NCBI GenBank assembly: GCA_964535315.1
Contig: CAZHTS010000050.1
Location: 1 to 36,573 of the forward strand
Source: CAZHTS01 sp964535315
GTDB lineage: Bacteria; Chloroflexota; Anaerolineae; Anaerolineales; Anaerolineaceae
Reading direction: 5' to 3'
DNA: 36,573 bases
The translations under genes were made by a program, and so were the position numbers. The notes beneath the pieces were generated by a model, which was not told the origin of the DNA, searched no databases, and saw only the letters and a program-made list of their open reading frames with translations. Below, piece by piece: positions 23,742-32,401 of the stretch; the first letter of the stretch is position 1, and every line of letters begins with the position of its first letter.

Positions 23742-24039
23742 GCTGTCTTCCTTCGTGTCCAGACAGATAAGAAGAATAAATGAAAAACACCTGCTTAAAT
23801 TATAAAGTATATTATGGGAAAGAGTCATCGGATTTTCCACCCAGTTTACAGCGTGTTAACAGTTGATTTTCAAAAAATTAACAACTGATTCTCTTCATCA
23901 TACCTGATTTTGACGGCCGCTGGCAATAAGTAAAAACCCCCTATTCCCGTCTGATTCCCCAAATTGTGTCCCCCGGGTTTGTTTGTTTCCCGGCCGAGAG
24001 TGGTAAAATTTTGTCATCCCCACCCGTTCAGGAGGCAAT
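23742..24039. other. Divergent intergenic region with inverted repeat
   Basis: This A+T-rich 298-bp gap holds the lipoprotein -10 box, an imperfect inverted repeat (CAGTTG at 23860-23865, CAACTG at 23882-23887) and, for the rightward thiolase, an extended -10 (TGG before TAAAAT at 24004-24009) with AGGAGG before ATG 24040. No open frame of note is seen. Confidence 0.5.
23799..23804 (-). promoter_or_regulatory. -10 box of the large lipoprotein gene
   Basis: A perfect TATAAT on the minus strand inside an A+T-rich stretch, about 58 nt before the GTG start; the -35 is unclear. Confidence 0.5.
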
Positions 24040-25257
24040 ATGACCGAAGTCGTGATTATCGACGCTGTTCGTACCCCGATTGGTGCGTTGGGCGGGACGT
24101 TGGCCGCCGTGCGCCCGGATGATCTGGCAGCGCACGCGCTGCGTGCTCTACTGCAACGCACACAGGTGGATGCTGCGATAGTGGATGAGGTGTATCTGGG
24201 CTGCGCCAATCAGGCCGGCGAAGATAATCGTAACGTGGCGCGCATGGCCAGTTTGCTGGCCGGTCTGCCGGTGGAGGTGCCTGCCGCCACCATCAACCGC
24301 CTGTGCGCTTCAGGTCTGACTTCTGTGGCGCTGGCGGCGCGCACCATCCGTTGCGACGAGGCCGAGGTGATCGTTGCCGGCGGGGTGGAGAGTATGTCGC
24401 GCGCCCCCTATTCGCTGCCCAAAGCCGAGCAGGGTTTCTCGTTTGGCAACCTGACCGCCTGGGACACGGCCCTCGGCTGGCGCTATCCCAACCCGCGCAT
24501 GCAGGAACTCTACGGTACCGAAGCGATGGGTGAAACCGCCGAGAATATCGCCGAAATGAGCGCCATCTCGCGCCAGGAGCAGGACGCCTACGCGGTTGAG
24601 AGTCATCGCCGGGCGGTGGCGGCCATCGACGGCGGACGATTTGAGGCCGAGATTACGCCGGTGCCTGTGCCGCAGCGCAAGGGTGACCCCGTCTGGGCGG
24701 CGACCGACGAGCGCCCACGCCGTGACGCCAGCCTGGAATCGTTGGGGCGGCTCAAACCGGCTTTTCGTAAAAATGGTACGGTCACGGCCGGTAATGCTTC
24801 TGGCTTAAACGACGGCGCGGCGGCGCTGTTGTTGATGAGCGCCGATCGCGCCCGGCAGCTTGGGCTGCGTCCGATGGCGCGGGTGATCGGTGCGGCGGCG
24901 GCGGGGGTGGCCCCACGCCTGATGGGGCTGGGCCCGGTGCCGGCTACCCGTAAGCTGCTGGCGCGCACCAGCCTGCAAACGACCGATCTGGGCCTGATCG
25001 AATTAAATGAAGCCTTTGCCGTGCAGGCGCTGGCGGTGAGCGCCGAATTGGGTTTGCCGGCCGATTGCACCAACGTCAACGGCGGCGCCATTGCATTGGG
25101 CCACCCGCTGGGCTGTTCGGGGGCGCGCATCCTGACCACGCTGCTGCACGAAATGCGCCGGCGCGCCGGCGAAAGGCCGCGCCCGTTCTACGGGCTGGCG
25201 ACGTTGTGTGTGGGGGTGGGGCAGGGCGAGGCGTTGCTGGTCGAATGGCTGGACTGA
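24040..25257 (+). CDS. Acetyl-CoA C-acyltransferase (thiolase)
   Basis: A 405-residue degradative-type thiolase that joins or cleaves 3-ketoacyl-CoA and acyl-CoA. All active-site residues are present: the acyl-accepting Cys89 in NRLCASGLTSV, the NEAFA loop, His355 in GGAIALGHPLGCSGARI, and the second Cys390 in ATLCVGVGQGEA. The last motif is usually CIGGG and here reads CVGVG. Chain length preference cannot be read; the length and N-terminus (VIIDAVRTPIGALGG) resemble acetyl-CoA acetyltransferase and beta-ketoadipyl-CoA thiolase. One base separates it from the following SDR gene, so the two are an operon. Confidence 0.94.
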   Translation: MTEVVIIDAVRTPIGALGGTLAAVRPDDLAAHALRALLQRTQVDAAIVDEVYLGCANQAGEDNRNVARMASLLAGLPVEVPAATINRLCASGLTSVALAARTIRCDEAEVIVAGGVESMSRAPYSLPKAEQGFSFGNLTAWDTALGWRYPNPRMQELYGTEAMGETAENIAEMSAISRQEQDAYAVESHRRAVAAIDGGRFEAEITPVPVPQRKGDPVWAATDERPRRDASLESLGRLKPAFRKNGTVTAGNASGLNDGAAALLLMSADRARQLGLRPMARVIGAAAAGVAPRLMGLGPVPATRKLLARTSLQTTDLGLIELNEAFAVQALAVSAELGLPADCTNVNGGAIALGHPLGCSGARILTTLLHEMRRRAGERPRPFYGLATLCVGVGQGEALLVEWLD

Positions 25258-25258
25258 G

Positions 25259-26254
25259 ATGAACGTCCTGGTGACCGGCTCGACCGGATTTATTGGCGCA
25301 CAGTTGTGCCGCGCCCTGGTGGCGCAGGGACACCAGGTGCGCGCCTTTCACCGTCCCACCAGCACGCTGCGCATGATCGAAGATTTGCCGGTCGAGCACG
25401 TCCTGGGCGACCTGACCCGCCCGGAGACGCTGCGCCCGGCGATGGAGGGAATCGAGGTGGCGTTCCATGTGGCTGCACACCTGGGCGGCCATCAGGCCGG
25501 GCGGATGTATACCGTGACGGTTGAAGGCACCCGCGCTGTGCTGGCGGCGGCCCGCCAGGCCGGTGTGCGCCGGGTGGTGCATACCAGTTCGGTGGCGGCC
25601 CTGGGTATTCCCGACCAGAACGGCAGCGGTCTGTATTTGCCGCTGGATGAGCGCCACACCTGGAACTGCCGCCCCGATCTGTGGCCGTACGGTTACGGCA
25701 AATACCTGGCTGAACTGGAGGTGCAGCAGGCCGTGGCGCGCGGGCAGGATGCGGTCATTGTCAACCCTACCTACGTGGTGGGGCCGGGCGATATCTATCG
25801 TCAGACCAGTGCCCTGGTGATCCAGGCGGCGCGCCGGCGGCTGCGTTTTCTGGTAGAGGGCGGCGTCAACGTGGTTTCCGTTCAGGATGTGGTTGCAGGG
25901 CATCTGGCGGCCTGCGAGCGCGGCCGTACGGGTGAGCGCTATATCCTTGGCGGCGAGAACCTGAGTTACACCCGCCTGGCGCAGCTGGCGGCGGCGGTGA
26001 CGAATACGCCTGCCCCTCAGGTGTTGTTGCCGGTGGCGCTGGTGCGCATGCTCAGCGGCTGGCTGCGCCTGGTGGATTCGTATCTCGACGCGCCGGTCTC
26101 GGCCAGCGATCTGCGTCTGGCGGGTTACTACTTCTATTTTTCCGGCCGCAAGGCGCAGGTAGAATTGGGGGTGCCGCCGCCGCAGCCGGTCGGCGAGGCC
26201 CTCGAGCAGGCCTATCAGTGGTTCCGGCAGGTGGGGGCGCTGCCCGGACGTTAG
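25259..26254 (+). CDS. Extended SDR: NAD-dependent epimerase/dehydratase, dihydroflavonol-reductase-like
   Basis: A 331-residue NAD(P)-binding protein of the extended SDR group. The cofactor motif is TGSTGFIGAQL at residues 6-16; the catalytic Tyr/Lys pair is in YGYGKYLAEL; the strand VNPTYVVGPGD and the substrate-side VSVQDVVAGHLAA are typical of the dihydroflavonol-4-reductase/HpnA branch. It probably reduces or epimerises a sugar or keto compound; the substrate is unknown. ATG 25259 lies one base after the thiolase stop; the frame extends upstream within the thiolase gene and is not used. Its tail overlaps the moaA relic by four bases. Confidence 0.9.
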   Translation: MNVLVTGSTGFIGAQLCRALVAQGHQVRAFHRPTSTLRMIEDLPVEHVLGDLTRPETLRPAMEGIEVAFHVAAHLGGHQAGRMYTVTVEGTRAVLAAARQAGVRRVVHTSSVAALGIPDQNGSGLYLPLDERHTWNCRPDLWPYGYGKYLAELEVQQAVARGQDAVIVNPTYVVGPGDIYRQTSALVIQAARRRLRFLVEGGVNVVSVQDVVAGHLAACERGRTGERYILGGENLSYTRLAQLAAAVTNTPAPQVLLPVALVRMLSGWLRLVDSYLDAPVSASDLRLAGYYFYFSGRKAQVELGVPPPQPVGEALEQAYQWFRQVGALPGR

Positions 26255-26607
26255 CCGCCCAGTTCGTTCATCACCCGGTTGTGGGCCACCTCGCCCTGCG
26301 CCAGTCCATGCCCCCACGGTTTCTGCCAGATGCCGTCCAGGACGATGCGGCGCAGTTCTTCCAGCCCGGCGCCCTGACGCAGTGGGGTGAGCAGGTCGAC
26401 CTCTTTTTTGCGCAGCAGGCACAGGCGCAGTTTGCCGCCGGCGGTCAGGCGGGCGCGGCTGCATGCCGCGCAAAACGGCTGGCTGAGCGATGAGATAAAG
26501 CCTATTTCACCCTGCGCTCCGTCCAGGCGGAAACGGCGCGCTTCACCCAATACGATTGTGTTTATGTGATTATACCCGTTTTGGGGGGTGCGCTGTACGA
26601 CCTTCAC
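26251..26607 (-). pseudogene. moaA: moaA relic: C-terminal part of GTP 3',8-cyclase only
   Basis: The translated frame matches only the last ~90 residues of MoaA, the molybdenum-cofactor radical-SAM enzyme. It keeps the C-terminal [4Fe-4S] motif C-x2-C-x13-C (FCAAC, then LRLC), the RARLTAGGKLR core and the tail RVMNELGG. The radical-SAM domain with the CxxxCxxC cluster is absent. Upstream of about 26560 the frame no longer resembles MoaA, and no start with a ribosome site is evident. I read it as a decayed gene. A shortened standalone cluster-binding protein is possible but less likely. Confidence 0.75.
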
Positions 26608-26815
26608 CAGGATCGTTGCTGAAAAAACATGTGTTCCCCATGTCCCCGTGCCGCTTTTCCCTGTGTCCCTGGTCTATACCGCCCTACAGAGAGAGGGGAG
26701 ATTTGTAGATAACAGGCATGACGGTTGACACTAGCAGAATCTTCAAAAGATGACATAATCTAGGTGAGTCCAGTTTCCTACCGATTTTGTCCAAATATGT
26801 TGTAAGGAGGAACGA
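26608..26815. other. Intergenic region before the kor operon
   Basis: The 208-bp gap contains a run of TGTCCC-like words (26630-26670) of the kind found in intergenic repeats, and an extended -10 (TGA before CATAAT near 26753-26758) that may drive the kor operon. A ribosome site AAGGAGG precedes ATG 26816. No gene is seen. Confidence 0.45.
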
Positions 26816-27055
26816 ATGCCCCCCAAGGGACGGATAGAAGTAAATGAACTGTACTGCAAGGGTTGTGCCTTGTGCGTGGATGCCTGCGTGCAAGGGGTCA
26901 TCGAACTGGCGGCCGACCGGATCACTGCCAAAGGGTATCACCCGGCCAGCATGGCGGCAGAGGGCTGCACAGGTTGTGGCGTTTGCGCCATCGTCTGCCC
27001 CGAGGCGGCGATTGCCGTCTACCGGGAAGTTACCAGGAAGAAAGCGGAGGCCTAG
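26816..27055 (+). CDS. korD: 2-oxoacid:ferredoxin oxidoreductase delta (ferredoxin) subunit
   Basis: A 79-residue protein with two [4Fe-4S] clusters: CKGCALCVDAC (about 17-27) and CTGCGVCAIVCP (about 51-62). It is the electron-carrying delta subunit of a four-subunit 2-oxoacid:ferredoxin oxidoreductase. The first cluster lacks the usual Pro after its last Cys. AAGGAGG precedes the ATG. It heads the operon delta-alpha-beta-gamma, the order of korDABC and vor operons; the alpha subunit starts 9 nt downstream. Confidence 0.9.
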   Translation: MPPKGRIEVNELYCKGCALCVDACVQGVIELAADRITAKGYHPASMAAEGCTGCGVCAIVCPEAAIAVYREVTRKKAEA

Positions 27056-27064
27056 GAGGCTAAC

Positions 27065-28177
27065 ATGGCAAGGGAGTTGTTGAAAGGCAACGTCGCAATC
27101 GCCGAGGCGGCCGTACGCGCCGGTCTGCAATCGTACTTTGGCTATCCGATTACCCCGCAGACAGAATTACTGGAATATCTGTCGTATCGCATGCCCGAAT
27201 TGGGCCGTGCATTTGTCCAGGCTGAGAGTGAGCTGGGTGCCATCAATATGGTTTACGGCGCAGCCTGTACTGGGGCGCGCGTGATGACCTCTTCCTCCAG
27301 CCCCGGTATCAGCCTGATGCTGGAAGGGCTTTCTTACATCGCCGGCACCGAGGTGCCGATGGTGTTGGTGGATGTCATGCGCGGCGGCCCTGGCCTGGGG
27401 AACATTGCCCCGGCTCAGGCCGATTACAACCAGATTGTGCACGGCGGTGGGCACGGGGATTACCGGCCCATCGTTCTTGCTCCGGCCAGTGTGCAGGAGT
27501 CGGTCGATCTGACCGGGTTGGCCTTCGACCTGGCCGAGCAGTATCGTTCGATCGCGGTGGTGTTGATCGATGGCAGCATCGGCCAGATGATGGAACCGGC
27601 CGAACTGCCCGAGATGCGCCCGCTCAAGACGGTCTATCCGGATTGGGCGGTCACAGGCGCTGTGGGGCGCGAGCGTCGCATGCTCAGTTCTATTTACTTG
27701 AACCCGCCGGATCAGGAAGCTGCCAACCTGCGGTTGATGCGCCGCTGGCAAGAAGTCCAGGCCAAAGAAATTCGCTACAAAGAATATTATCTGGATGACG
27801 CCAAATTTGCCGTCATCGGTTTTGGGTCGTCGGGGCGTGTGGCGCTTTCGGCCGTGCGCGCTGCCCGGGCCGAGGGGATTCCGGTCGGACTGTTGCGCCC
27901 GATCACCCTCAACCCGTTCCCCGAAGCGCTGGTGGATGAGTTGAGCAAGCGTCTGGATGGCATTCTGGTGGTCGAAATGAACGCCGGGCAGATGCTCGAG
28001 GATATTCGTCTGGCCACCCGCGGCCGCACCCCGATTGAATTCTACGGGCGCATGGGCGGGATCGTCCCCTTACCGGATGAGATTCTGGACGAAATCCGCC
28101 GTATGGCGAAGGGGCCGATGTCCACTGAGGGGCACCCGCGCGATCGCTGGCTGGCTCGTATGGCGCACGCCAATTAA
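27065..28177 (+). CDS. korA: 2-oxoacid:ferredoxin oxidoreductase alpha subunit
   Basis: A 370-residue alpha subunit. It carries the signature FGYPITPQTELLEYL (about 24-38), the Glu-containing AESELGAINMVYGAACTGARVMTSSSSPGISLM stretch (split over 55-90), and the GGPGLGNIAPAQADYNQ loop, all typical of KorA/VorB. Together with beta it binds thiamine diphosphate and oxidatively decarboxylates 2-oxoglutarate or branched-chain 2-oxoacids to the acyl-CoA with reduced ferredoxin. The KorA and VorB branches are hard to separate by eye, so the substrate is not certain. Nine nt separate it from korD and 11 nt from korB. Confidence 0.92.
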   Translation: MARELLKGNVAIAEAAVRAGLQSYFGYPITPQTELLEYLSYRMPELGRAFVQAESELGAINMVYGAACTGARVMTSSSSPGISLMLEGLSYIAGTEVPMVLVDVMRGGPGLGNIAPAQADYNQIVHGGGHGDYRPIVLAPASVQESVDLTGLAFDLAEQYRSIAVVLIDGSIGQMMEPAELPEMRPLKTVYPDWAVTGAVGRERRMLSSIYLNPPDQEAANLRLMRRWQEVQAKEIRYKEYYLDDAKFAVIGFGSSGRVALSAVRAARAEGIPVGLLRPITLNPFPEALVDELSKRLDGILVVEMNAGQMLEDIRLATRGRTPIEFYGRMGGIVPLPDEILDEIRRMAKGPMSTEGHPRDRWLARMAHAN

Positions 28178-28188
28178 GGAGGCAGGGA

Positions 28189-28971
28189 ATGGTTACGACG
28201 GAAACCGAATTTGAACAGGTGGTTTATAGTCGCCCGGAGTCGCTGGCGATGACGCCGACGCATTATTGCCCGGGGTGTACCCACGGTGTGGCGCATCGCC
28301 TGATTGCCGAAGTGATTGACGAAATGGGGCTGCGCGAGCGCACCATCGGGGTGGCTTCGGTGGGATGCTCGGTGTTTGCTTACAACTACTTTGACTTTGA
28401 TTTCGTCCAGGCGCCGCACGGGCGCGCCCCGGCCATGGCGACCGGCGTCAAGCGCACCCTGCCCGACCGCGTGGTGCTGACCTATCAAGGGGATGGCGAT
28501 CTGGCATCGATCGGCATGGGCGAGATCGTTCACGCCGCCGCTCGCGGTGAGAACATCACCGTCATCTTTATCAATAACGCCAACTATGGCATGACCGGCG
28601 GGCAAATGGCCCCTACCACGCTGCCGGGGCAGAAAACGAGCACCTCGCCCAACGGGCGCGACGTCGAGCAGGCCGGCTTCCCCATCCGCGCCGCCGAGTT
28701 GATCTGCACCCTGGACGGCGCCAGCTACGTGGTGCGGCGCAGCCTGCACGATCCGAAGAACATCCGCCTGGCCAAGAAGGCCCTGCGCATGGCGTTCGAG
28801 ACGCAGGTGCGCGGTCTGGGCTTTTCGATGGTCGAACTGTTGTCGATTTGCCCCACCAACTGGGGAATGTCGCCGGGAGAGTCCCTCAAGTTCGTCGAGG
28901 AAAAGATGGTGCCGTATTATCCCTTGAACGATTTCAAGGTCAACCCGGTTGTGGCCCAGGTTAAGATCTAG
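28189..28971 (+). CDS. korB: 2-oxoacid:ferredoxin oxidoreductase beta (TPP-binding) subunit
   Basis: A 260-residue beta subunit with the thiamine diphosphate fold. The [4Fe-4S]-type CPGCTHG motif is at about 27-33. The TPP/Mg motif begins YQGDGDLASIGMGEIVHA (about 102-119) and closes with INNANYGMTGGQMAPTT. The remaining part includes the C-terminal YPLNDFKVNP. Start ATG 28189 has AAGGAGG upstream. It pairs with the alpha subunit. Confidence 0.93.
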   Translation: MVTTETEFEQVVYSRPESLAMTPTHYCPGCTHGVAHRLIAEVIDEMGLRERTIGVASVGCSVFAYNYFDFDFVQAPHGRAPAMATGVKRTLPDRVVLTYQGDGDLASIGMGEIVHAAARGENITVIFINNANYGMTGGQMAPTTLPGQKTSTSPNGRDVEQAGFPIRAAELICTLDGASYVVRRSLHDPKNIRLAKKALRMAFETQVRGLGFSMVELLSICPTNWGMSPGESLKFVEEKMVPYYPLNDFKVNPVVAQVKI

Positions 28972-28985
28972 GACGGAGAGCGAGC

Positions 28986-29531
<546 letters not shown>

Positions 29532-29563
29532 GGCGTCGCGCACACGAGAATATCTGTCGGCCC

Positions 29564-29599
29564 AGCCCTCGCAGGTCCTCAAGACCTGCGAGGGCTTTT
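29564..29599 (+). terminator. Terminator of the kor operon
   Basis: A perfect 14-bp stem: AGCCCTCGCAGGTC (29564-29577), loop CTCAA, GACCTGCGAGGGCT (29583-29596), then TTTTC. Confidence 0.9.
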
Positions 29600-29689
29600 C
29601 TCCTGCCGCCCCAAACGCTTAACGCAAAGACGCAGAGGCGCAGAGAAAGCTTTTTGAAACATCCTGTCTATCCTGCCCATCCTGTTTAA
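29592..29689 (+). repeat. Intergenic direct repeat, copy 1
   Basis: About 98 bp beginning GGGCTTTTCTCC and ending CCTGTTTAA. Matching blocks shared with copy 2 are CTTAACGCAAAGACGCA, GCTTTTT and ACATCCTGTCTATCCTGCCC. Its start is the 3' arm of the kor terminator. Confidence 0.85.
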
Positions 29690-29727
29690 GCTATGTGTTG
29701 CCGGCGGGTTGGCCGGCGGTCGTGGAG

Positions 29728-29754
29728 GGCGGGGGCAAGCCCCGCACCCTACGG
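29728..29754. repeat. GCAAG-loop hairpin repeat, copy 1
   Basis: The element has stem GCGGGG (29729-29734), loop GCAAG, stem CCCCGC (29740-29745), then ACCCTACGG. It is an inverted relative of 29792-29817. Confidence 0.7.
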
Positions 29755-29791
29755 CAGACCCCCACCCATTCCCGCGCGCATCCTCCATCCC

Positions 29792-29817
29792 CCGTAGGGG
29801 CGGCCCTTGCGGCCGCC
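29792..29817. repeat. GCAAG-loop hairpin repeat, copy 2 (inverted)
   Basis: It begins CCGTAGG; the stem is GGCGGCC (29799-29805), the loop CTTGC, and the stem GGCCGCC (29811-29817). Read on the minus strand the loop is GCAAG, as in copy 1, while the stem bases differ but still pair. Confidence 0.7.
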
Positions 29818-29853
29818 TGTCGCGTATCTACACGTCTCCCCGGGCGGGGGGCA

Positions 29854-29952
29854 GGGCTTTTCTCCGGCCGGTTAAAAGGCTTAACGCAAAGACGCAAGGG
29901 TGCAAAGGTGGCTTTTTCAAAACATCCTGTCTATCCTGCCCGTCCTGTTTAA
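29854..29952 (+). repeat. Intergenic direct repeat, copy 2
   Basis: About 99 bp, same orientation and same block order as copy 1, with differences in the CAGAGGCGCAGAG / CAAGGGTGCAAAG middle. The whole 29532-30179 gap holds no convincing gene; short open frames across it come from the repeats. Confidence 0.85.
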
Positions 29953-30009
29953 ACCCGCCCGGATGAGGTCTACCGATCTAGAAATTCTGTTCCAAAAAGT
30001 GTAGAAAGC

Positions 30010-30038
30010 TTGCATTTCATATTGATTTATGATATGAT
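30010..30038 (+). promoter_or_regulatory. Promoter of greA
   Basis: TTGCAT (30010-30015), 17-bp spacer, TATGAT (30033-30038). The leader to the greA ATG is about 135 nt. Confidence 0.75.
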
Positions 30039-30096
30039 ATTGCCAATCCAGGGTAGAGGGGCCATGTGGGCGCCATATCTGTGACGAAATCGCTCC

Positions 30097-30147
30097 GATA
30101 GGGGTGGTTTTTTCTTCTTAACCCCCCTGCCTTTTTGGAACCCTATC
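30097..30147 (+). promoter_or_regulatory. Stem in the greA leader
   Basis: GATAGGG (30097-30103) is perfectly complementary to CCCTATC (30141-30147). The enclosed bases include a G-rich and a C-rich run (GTGG / CCCCCC) that can extend the structure. It ends about 20 nt before the AAAGGA ribosome site. Confidence 0.45.
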
Positions 30148-30179
30148 CAGCAGGATATCATTGAGAAAAGGATGAACCC

Positions 30180-30644
30180 ATGCCAACCTCATTCTTAACC
30201 CGTGAAGGCTATCAAAAACTTCAGGAGGAGCTCGAGTATTTACGCACCTATAAGCGGCAACAAATCGCCGACCGTCTTCACGAAGCTATGGAAGGAGGCG
30301 AACTGATCGAGAACGCCGAATACGAAGACGCCAAAAACGAGCAGGCCTTTGTGGAGGGACGTATCAAGGAACTGGAAATGTTGCTGGCTACGGCGCGCGT
30401 CATCGAGGAGAAACCCAGCCTCGGTGAGTCGGTGCAGGTTGGCTCGCGGGTCACCATTCAGGAAGAGGGCTGTGAGGCGGAATTGTTCACCATCGTAGGC
30501 GCCGCCGAGGCTAACCCCGGGCTGGGGCGCATTTCCAACGAATCGCCGTTGGGTAAAGCCCTGCTCAACCACAAAGCCGGCGACACCGTTCAGGTGGATG
30601 CCCCGGCGGGTGCATTTGCGATTGTGATCGTTAAGGTCGAGTAA
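30180..30644 (+). CDS. greA: Transcription elongation factor GreA
   Basis: GreA (154 residues) enters the RNA polymerase secondary channel and stimulates cleavage of backtracked RNA. The N-terminal coiled coil (about 1-75) carries the tip motif GGELIENAEYEDAKNEQ with the acidic residues needed for cleavage; the usual GDLSENAEY is here GELIENAEY, so Asp is replaced by Glu. The C-terminal FKBP-like domain ends in DTVQVDAPAGAFAIVIVKVE. AAAGGA precedes ATG 30180. A terminator separates it from lysS, though the same order greA-lysS may share some read-through. Confidence 0.96.
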   Translation: MPTSFLTREGYQKLQEELEYLRTYKRQQIADRLHEAMEGGELIENAEYEDAKNEQAFVEGRIKELEMLLATARVIEEKPSLGESVQVGSRVTIQEEGCEAELFTIVGAAEANPGLGRISNESPLGKALLNHKAGDTVQVDAPAGAFAIVIVKVE

Positions 30645-30664
30645 CAACTGGGCCAGATCGAATG

Positions 30665-30696
30665 GCCCCGCCCACACTCCTGGACGGGGCTTTTTT
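30665..30696 (+). terminator. Terminator between greA and lysS
   Basis: GCCCCG (30665-30670), a 14-nt loop, CGGGGC (30685-30690), then TTTTTT. Confidence 0.8.
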
Positions 30697-30721
30697 ATGC
30701 CAATGGAGAGGATTGTATTTC

Positions 30722-32239
30722 ATGGAACACTCGGAGCTTGAAAAAATTCGCTTGCAAAAAATCGAGCGCATGCGCGCCAGTGGGATGGAACCCTACCCCA
30801 CCCGGGCAAACGTTACCCATACCGCCGCCGCCGCCGTGGCGGCTTTTGAAGCGGCTGAAAAGGCCGGCAGCAGCGAGCCGGTTAAGGTCGCGTTGGGCGG
30901 GCGTCTGCGCGCCTTACGCCTGATGGGTAAGGTGAGTTTTGCGCACATCGAGGATGGCAGCGGCCGGGTGCAGCTCTTCTTCCGGGTCAACGAACTCGGC
31001 GAAGAGGCCATGAACCGCCTGCGTGAGGACTTCGACCTGGGCGATTTTATCGGCGCCAGCGGCAGTATGGTGCGCACCCGCACCGGTGAAGTGACCCTAC
31101 AGGTGGAAAGTTTCACCATGCTGGCCAAGGCAATTACCCCGTTGACGGCCTCCAAGGACGAAGTGGTCGAAGGGCAGGTGGTGCGTCACGCTACCCTGAG
31201 CGACCCCGAGACCCGGTATCGCCAGCGTTACGCCGATCTGGCGGTCAACGCCGAAGTGCGCCAGATCTTCCGCACGCGGGCCGCCGTCAATCGCGCCCTG
31301 CGCCAGTTCCTGGACAGCCGCGACTTTCTCGAGGTGGAAACGCCCATCCTGCAACCCATTTACGGCGGCGCTGCTGCCCGGCCCTTCGTCACCCATCACA
31401 ACCAGCTCAAACAGGATTTGTATCTGCGCATCTCCTTTGAATTGTATCTGAAGCGTCTGCTGGTGGGTGGGCTGGATCGCGTCTATGAGATTGGGCGAGA
31501 TTTCCGCAACGAGGGTGTATCTTTCAAGCACAACCCTGAGTTCACCCAGCTCGAGTTTTACTGCGCCTATTTCGATTACCTCACGGTCATGGAACTGACC
31601 GAGCAAATGCTGGCTTACGTGTGCGATACCGTTCTGGGCGCCCGCAAGGTGTCGTTTAACGGGCAGGAGATCGATTTCAACCCGCCCTGGCGGCGCGTCA
31701 ACCTGCGCCAGGGGCTGATCGACGCCACCGGGATCGACATCGACCAGTGTCCCACCGGTGAGACGCTGGCGGCTGCCATGCAGGCGCGCGGTATGAAGTT
31801 CAAGCCGGGGTCGCCGCGCGGCAAGCTGATCGATGCATTGCTGGGCGACTACCTTGAACCGACCTTTATCCAGCCGACCTTTCTGTACGATTACCCGCGT
31901 GACATCTCACCGCTCGCCAAGAATCAGCCCGGCAACCCGCAAACGGTGGAACGCTTTGAGGGTTTTGTCGGCGGTATGGAGTTATGCAACGCCTTTACCG
32001 AGTTAAACGACCCGCTCGAGCAGGAGCAGCGCTTTATTGAGATGGGCCGTGCTTACGAAGCCGAGGACGAAGAACGCCACCCGATGGACGAGGACTACCT
32101 GCGCGCCATGTCGTACGGTATGCCGCCTACCGGCGGGTTTGGAATGGGCATCGACCGCCTGGTCATGCTGCTGACCGACTGCCACACCATTCGTGAGGTC
32201 ATCCTCTTTCCGCATCTGCGCGAGCGCGACGAGGAGTAA
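30722..32239 (+). CDS. lysS: Lysyl-tRNA synthetase, class II
   Basis: This enzyme charges tRNA-Lys. It is 505 residues, normal for bacterial class II LysRS. The N-terminal OB fold (about 55-150) contains GGRLRALRLMGKVSFAHIEDGSGRVQ. The catalytic domain has motif 2 in VYEIGRDFRNEGVSFKHNPEF and motif 3 in GGFGMGIDRLVMLLTD. TFLYDYPRDISPLAK and GMELCNAFTELNDP are lysine-site segments. Most LysRS have RRGGAxARPF near motif 1; here YGGAAARPF fits. The frame runs upstream to 30662 across a terminator, so ATG 30722 is used. Confidence 0.97.
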   Translation: MEHSELEKIRLQKIERMRASGMEPYPTRANVTHTAAAAVAAFEAAEKAGSSEPVKVALGGRLRALRLMGKVSFAHIEDGSGRVQLFFRVNELGEEAMNRLREDFDLGDFIGASGSMVRTRTGEVTLQVESFTMLAKAITPLTASKDEVVEGQVVRHATLSDPETRYRQRYADLAVNAEVRQIFRTRAAVNRALRQFLDSRDFLEVETPILQPIYGGAAARPFVTHHNQLKQDLYLRISFELYLKRLLVGGLDRVYEIGRDFRNEGVSFKHNPEFTQLEFYCAYFDYLTVMELTEQMLAYVCDTVLGARKVSFNGQEIDFNPPWRRVNLRQGLIDATGIDIDQCPTGETLAAAMQARGMKFKPGSPRGKLIDALLGDYLEPTFIQPTFLYDYPRDISPLAKNQPGNPQTVERFEGFVGGMELCNAFTELNDPLEQEQRFIEMGRAYEAEDEERHPMDEDYLRAMSYGMPPTGGFGMGIDRLVMLLTDCHTIREVILFPHLRERDEE

Positions 32240-32259
32240 GATCACCTGCTATCGTCAAC

Positions 32260-32300
32260 CGGGCGTTTCTATTTGAACGAGGCGCCCGTTTGCGTTTTTG
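32260..32300 (+). terminator. Terminator of lysS
   Basis: CGGGCG (32260-32265), a 17-nt loop, CGCCCG (32283-32288), then TTTGCGTTTTTG. Confidence 0.8.
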
Positions 32301-32330
32301 TTAGAGCTTTGTAAGAAATGACCGTGGCGC

Positions 32331-32359
32331 TTGCAAAGCCTCATGATTCGTGCTACAAT
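32331..32359 (+). promoter_or_regulatory. Promoter of the zinc-ribbon gene
   Basis: TTGCAA (32331-32336), 17-bp spacer, TACAAT (32354-32359). GGAGG lies six bases before ATG 32402. Confidence 0.8.
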
Positions 32360-32401
32360 CCCGCAGTGAGAGAGGGCTTATCTTCTCTTTGGAGGTGCAA
32401 G

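Noticed and set aside
29695..29966. Three overlapping open frames between the kor operon and greA
   Set aside because: They are repeats read through; they lack a ribosome site and any protein-like composition.
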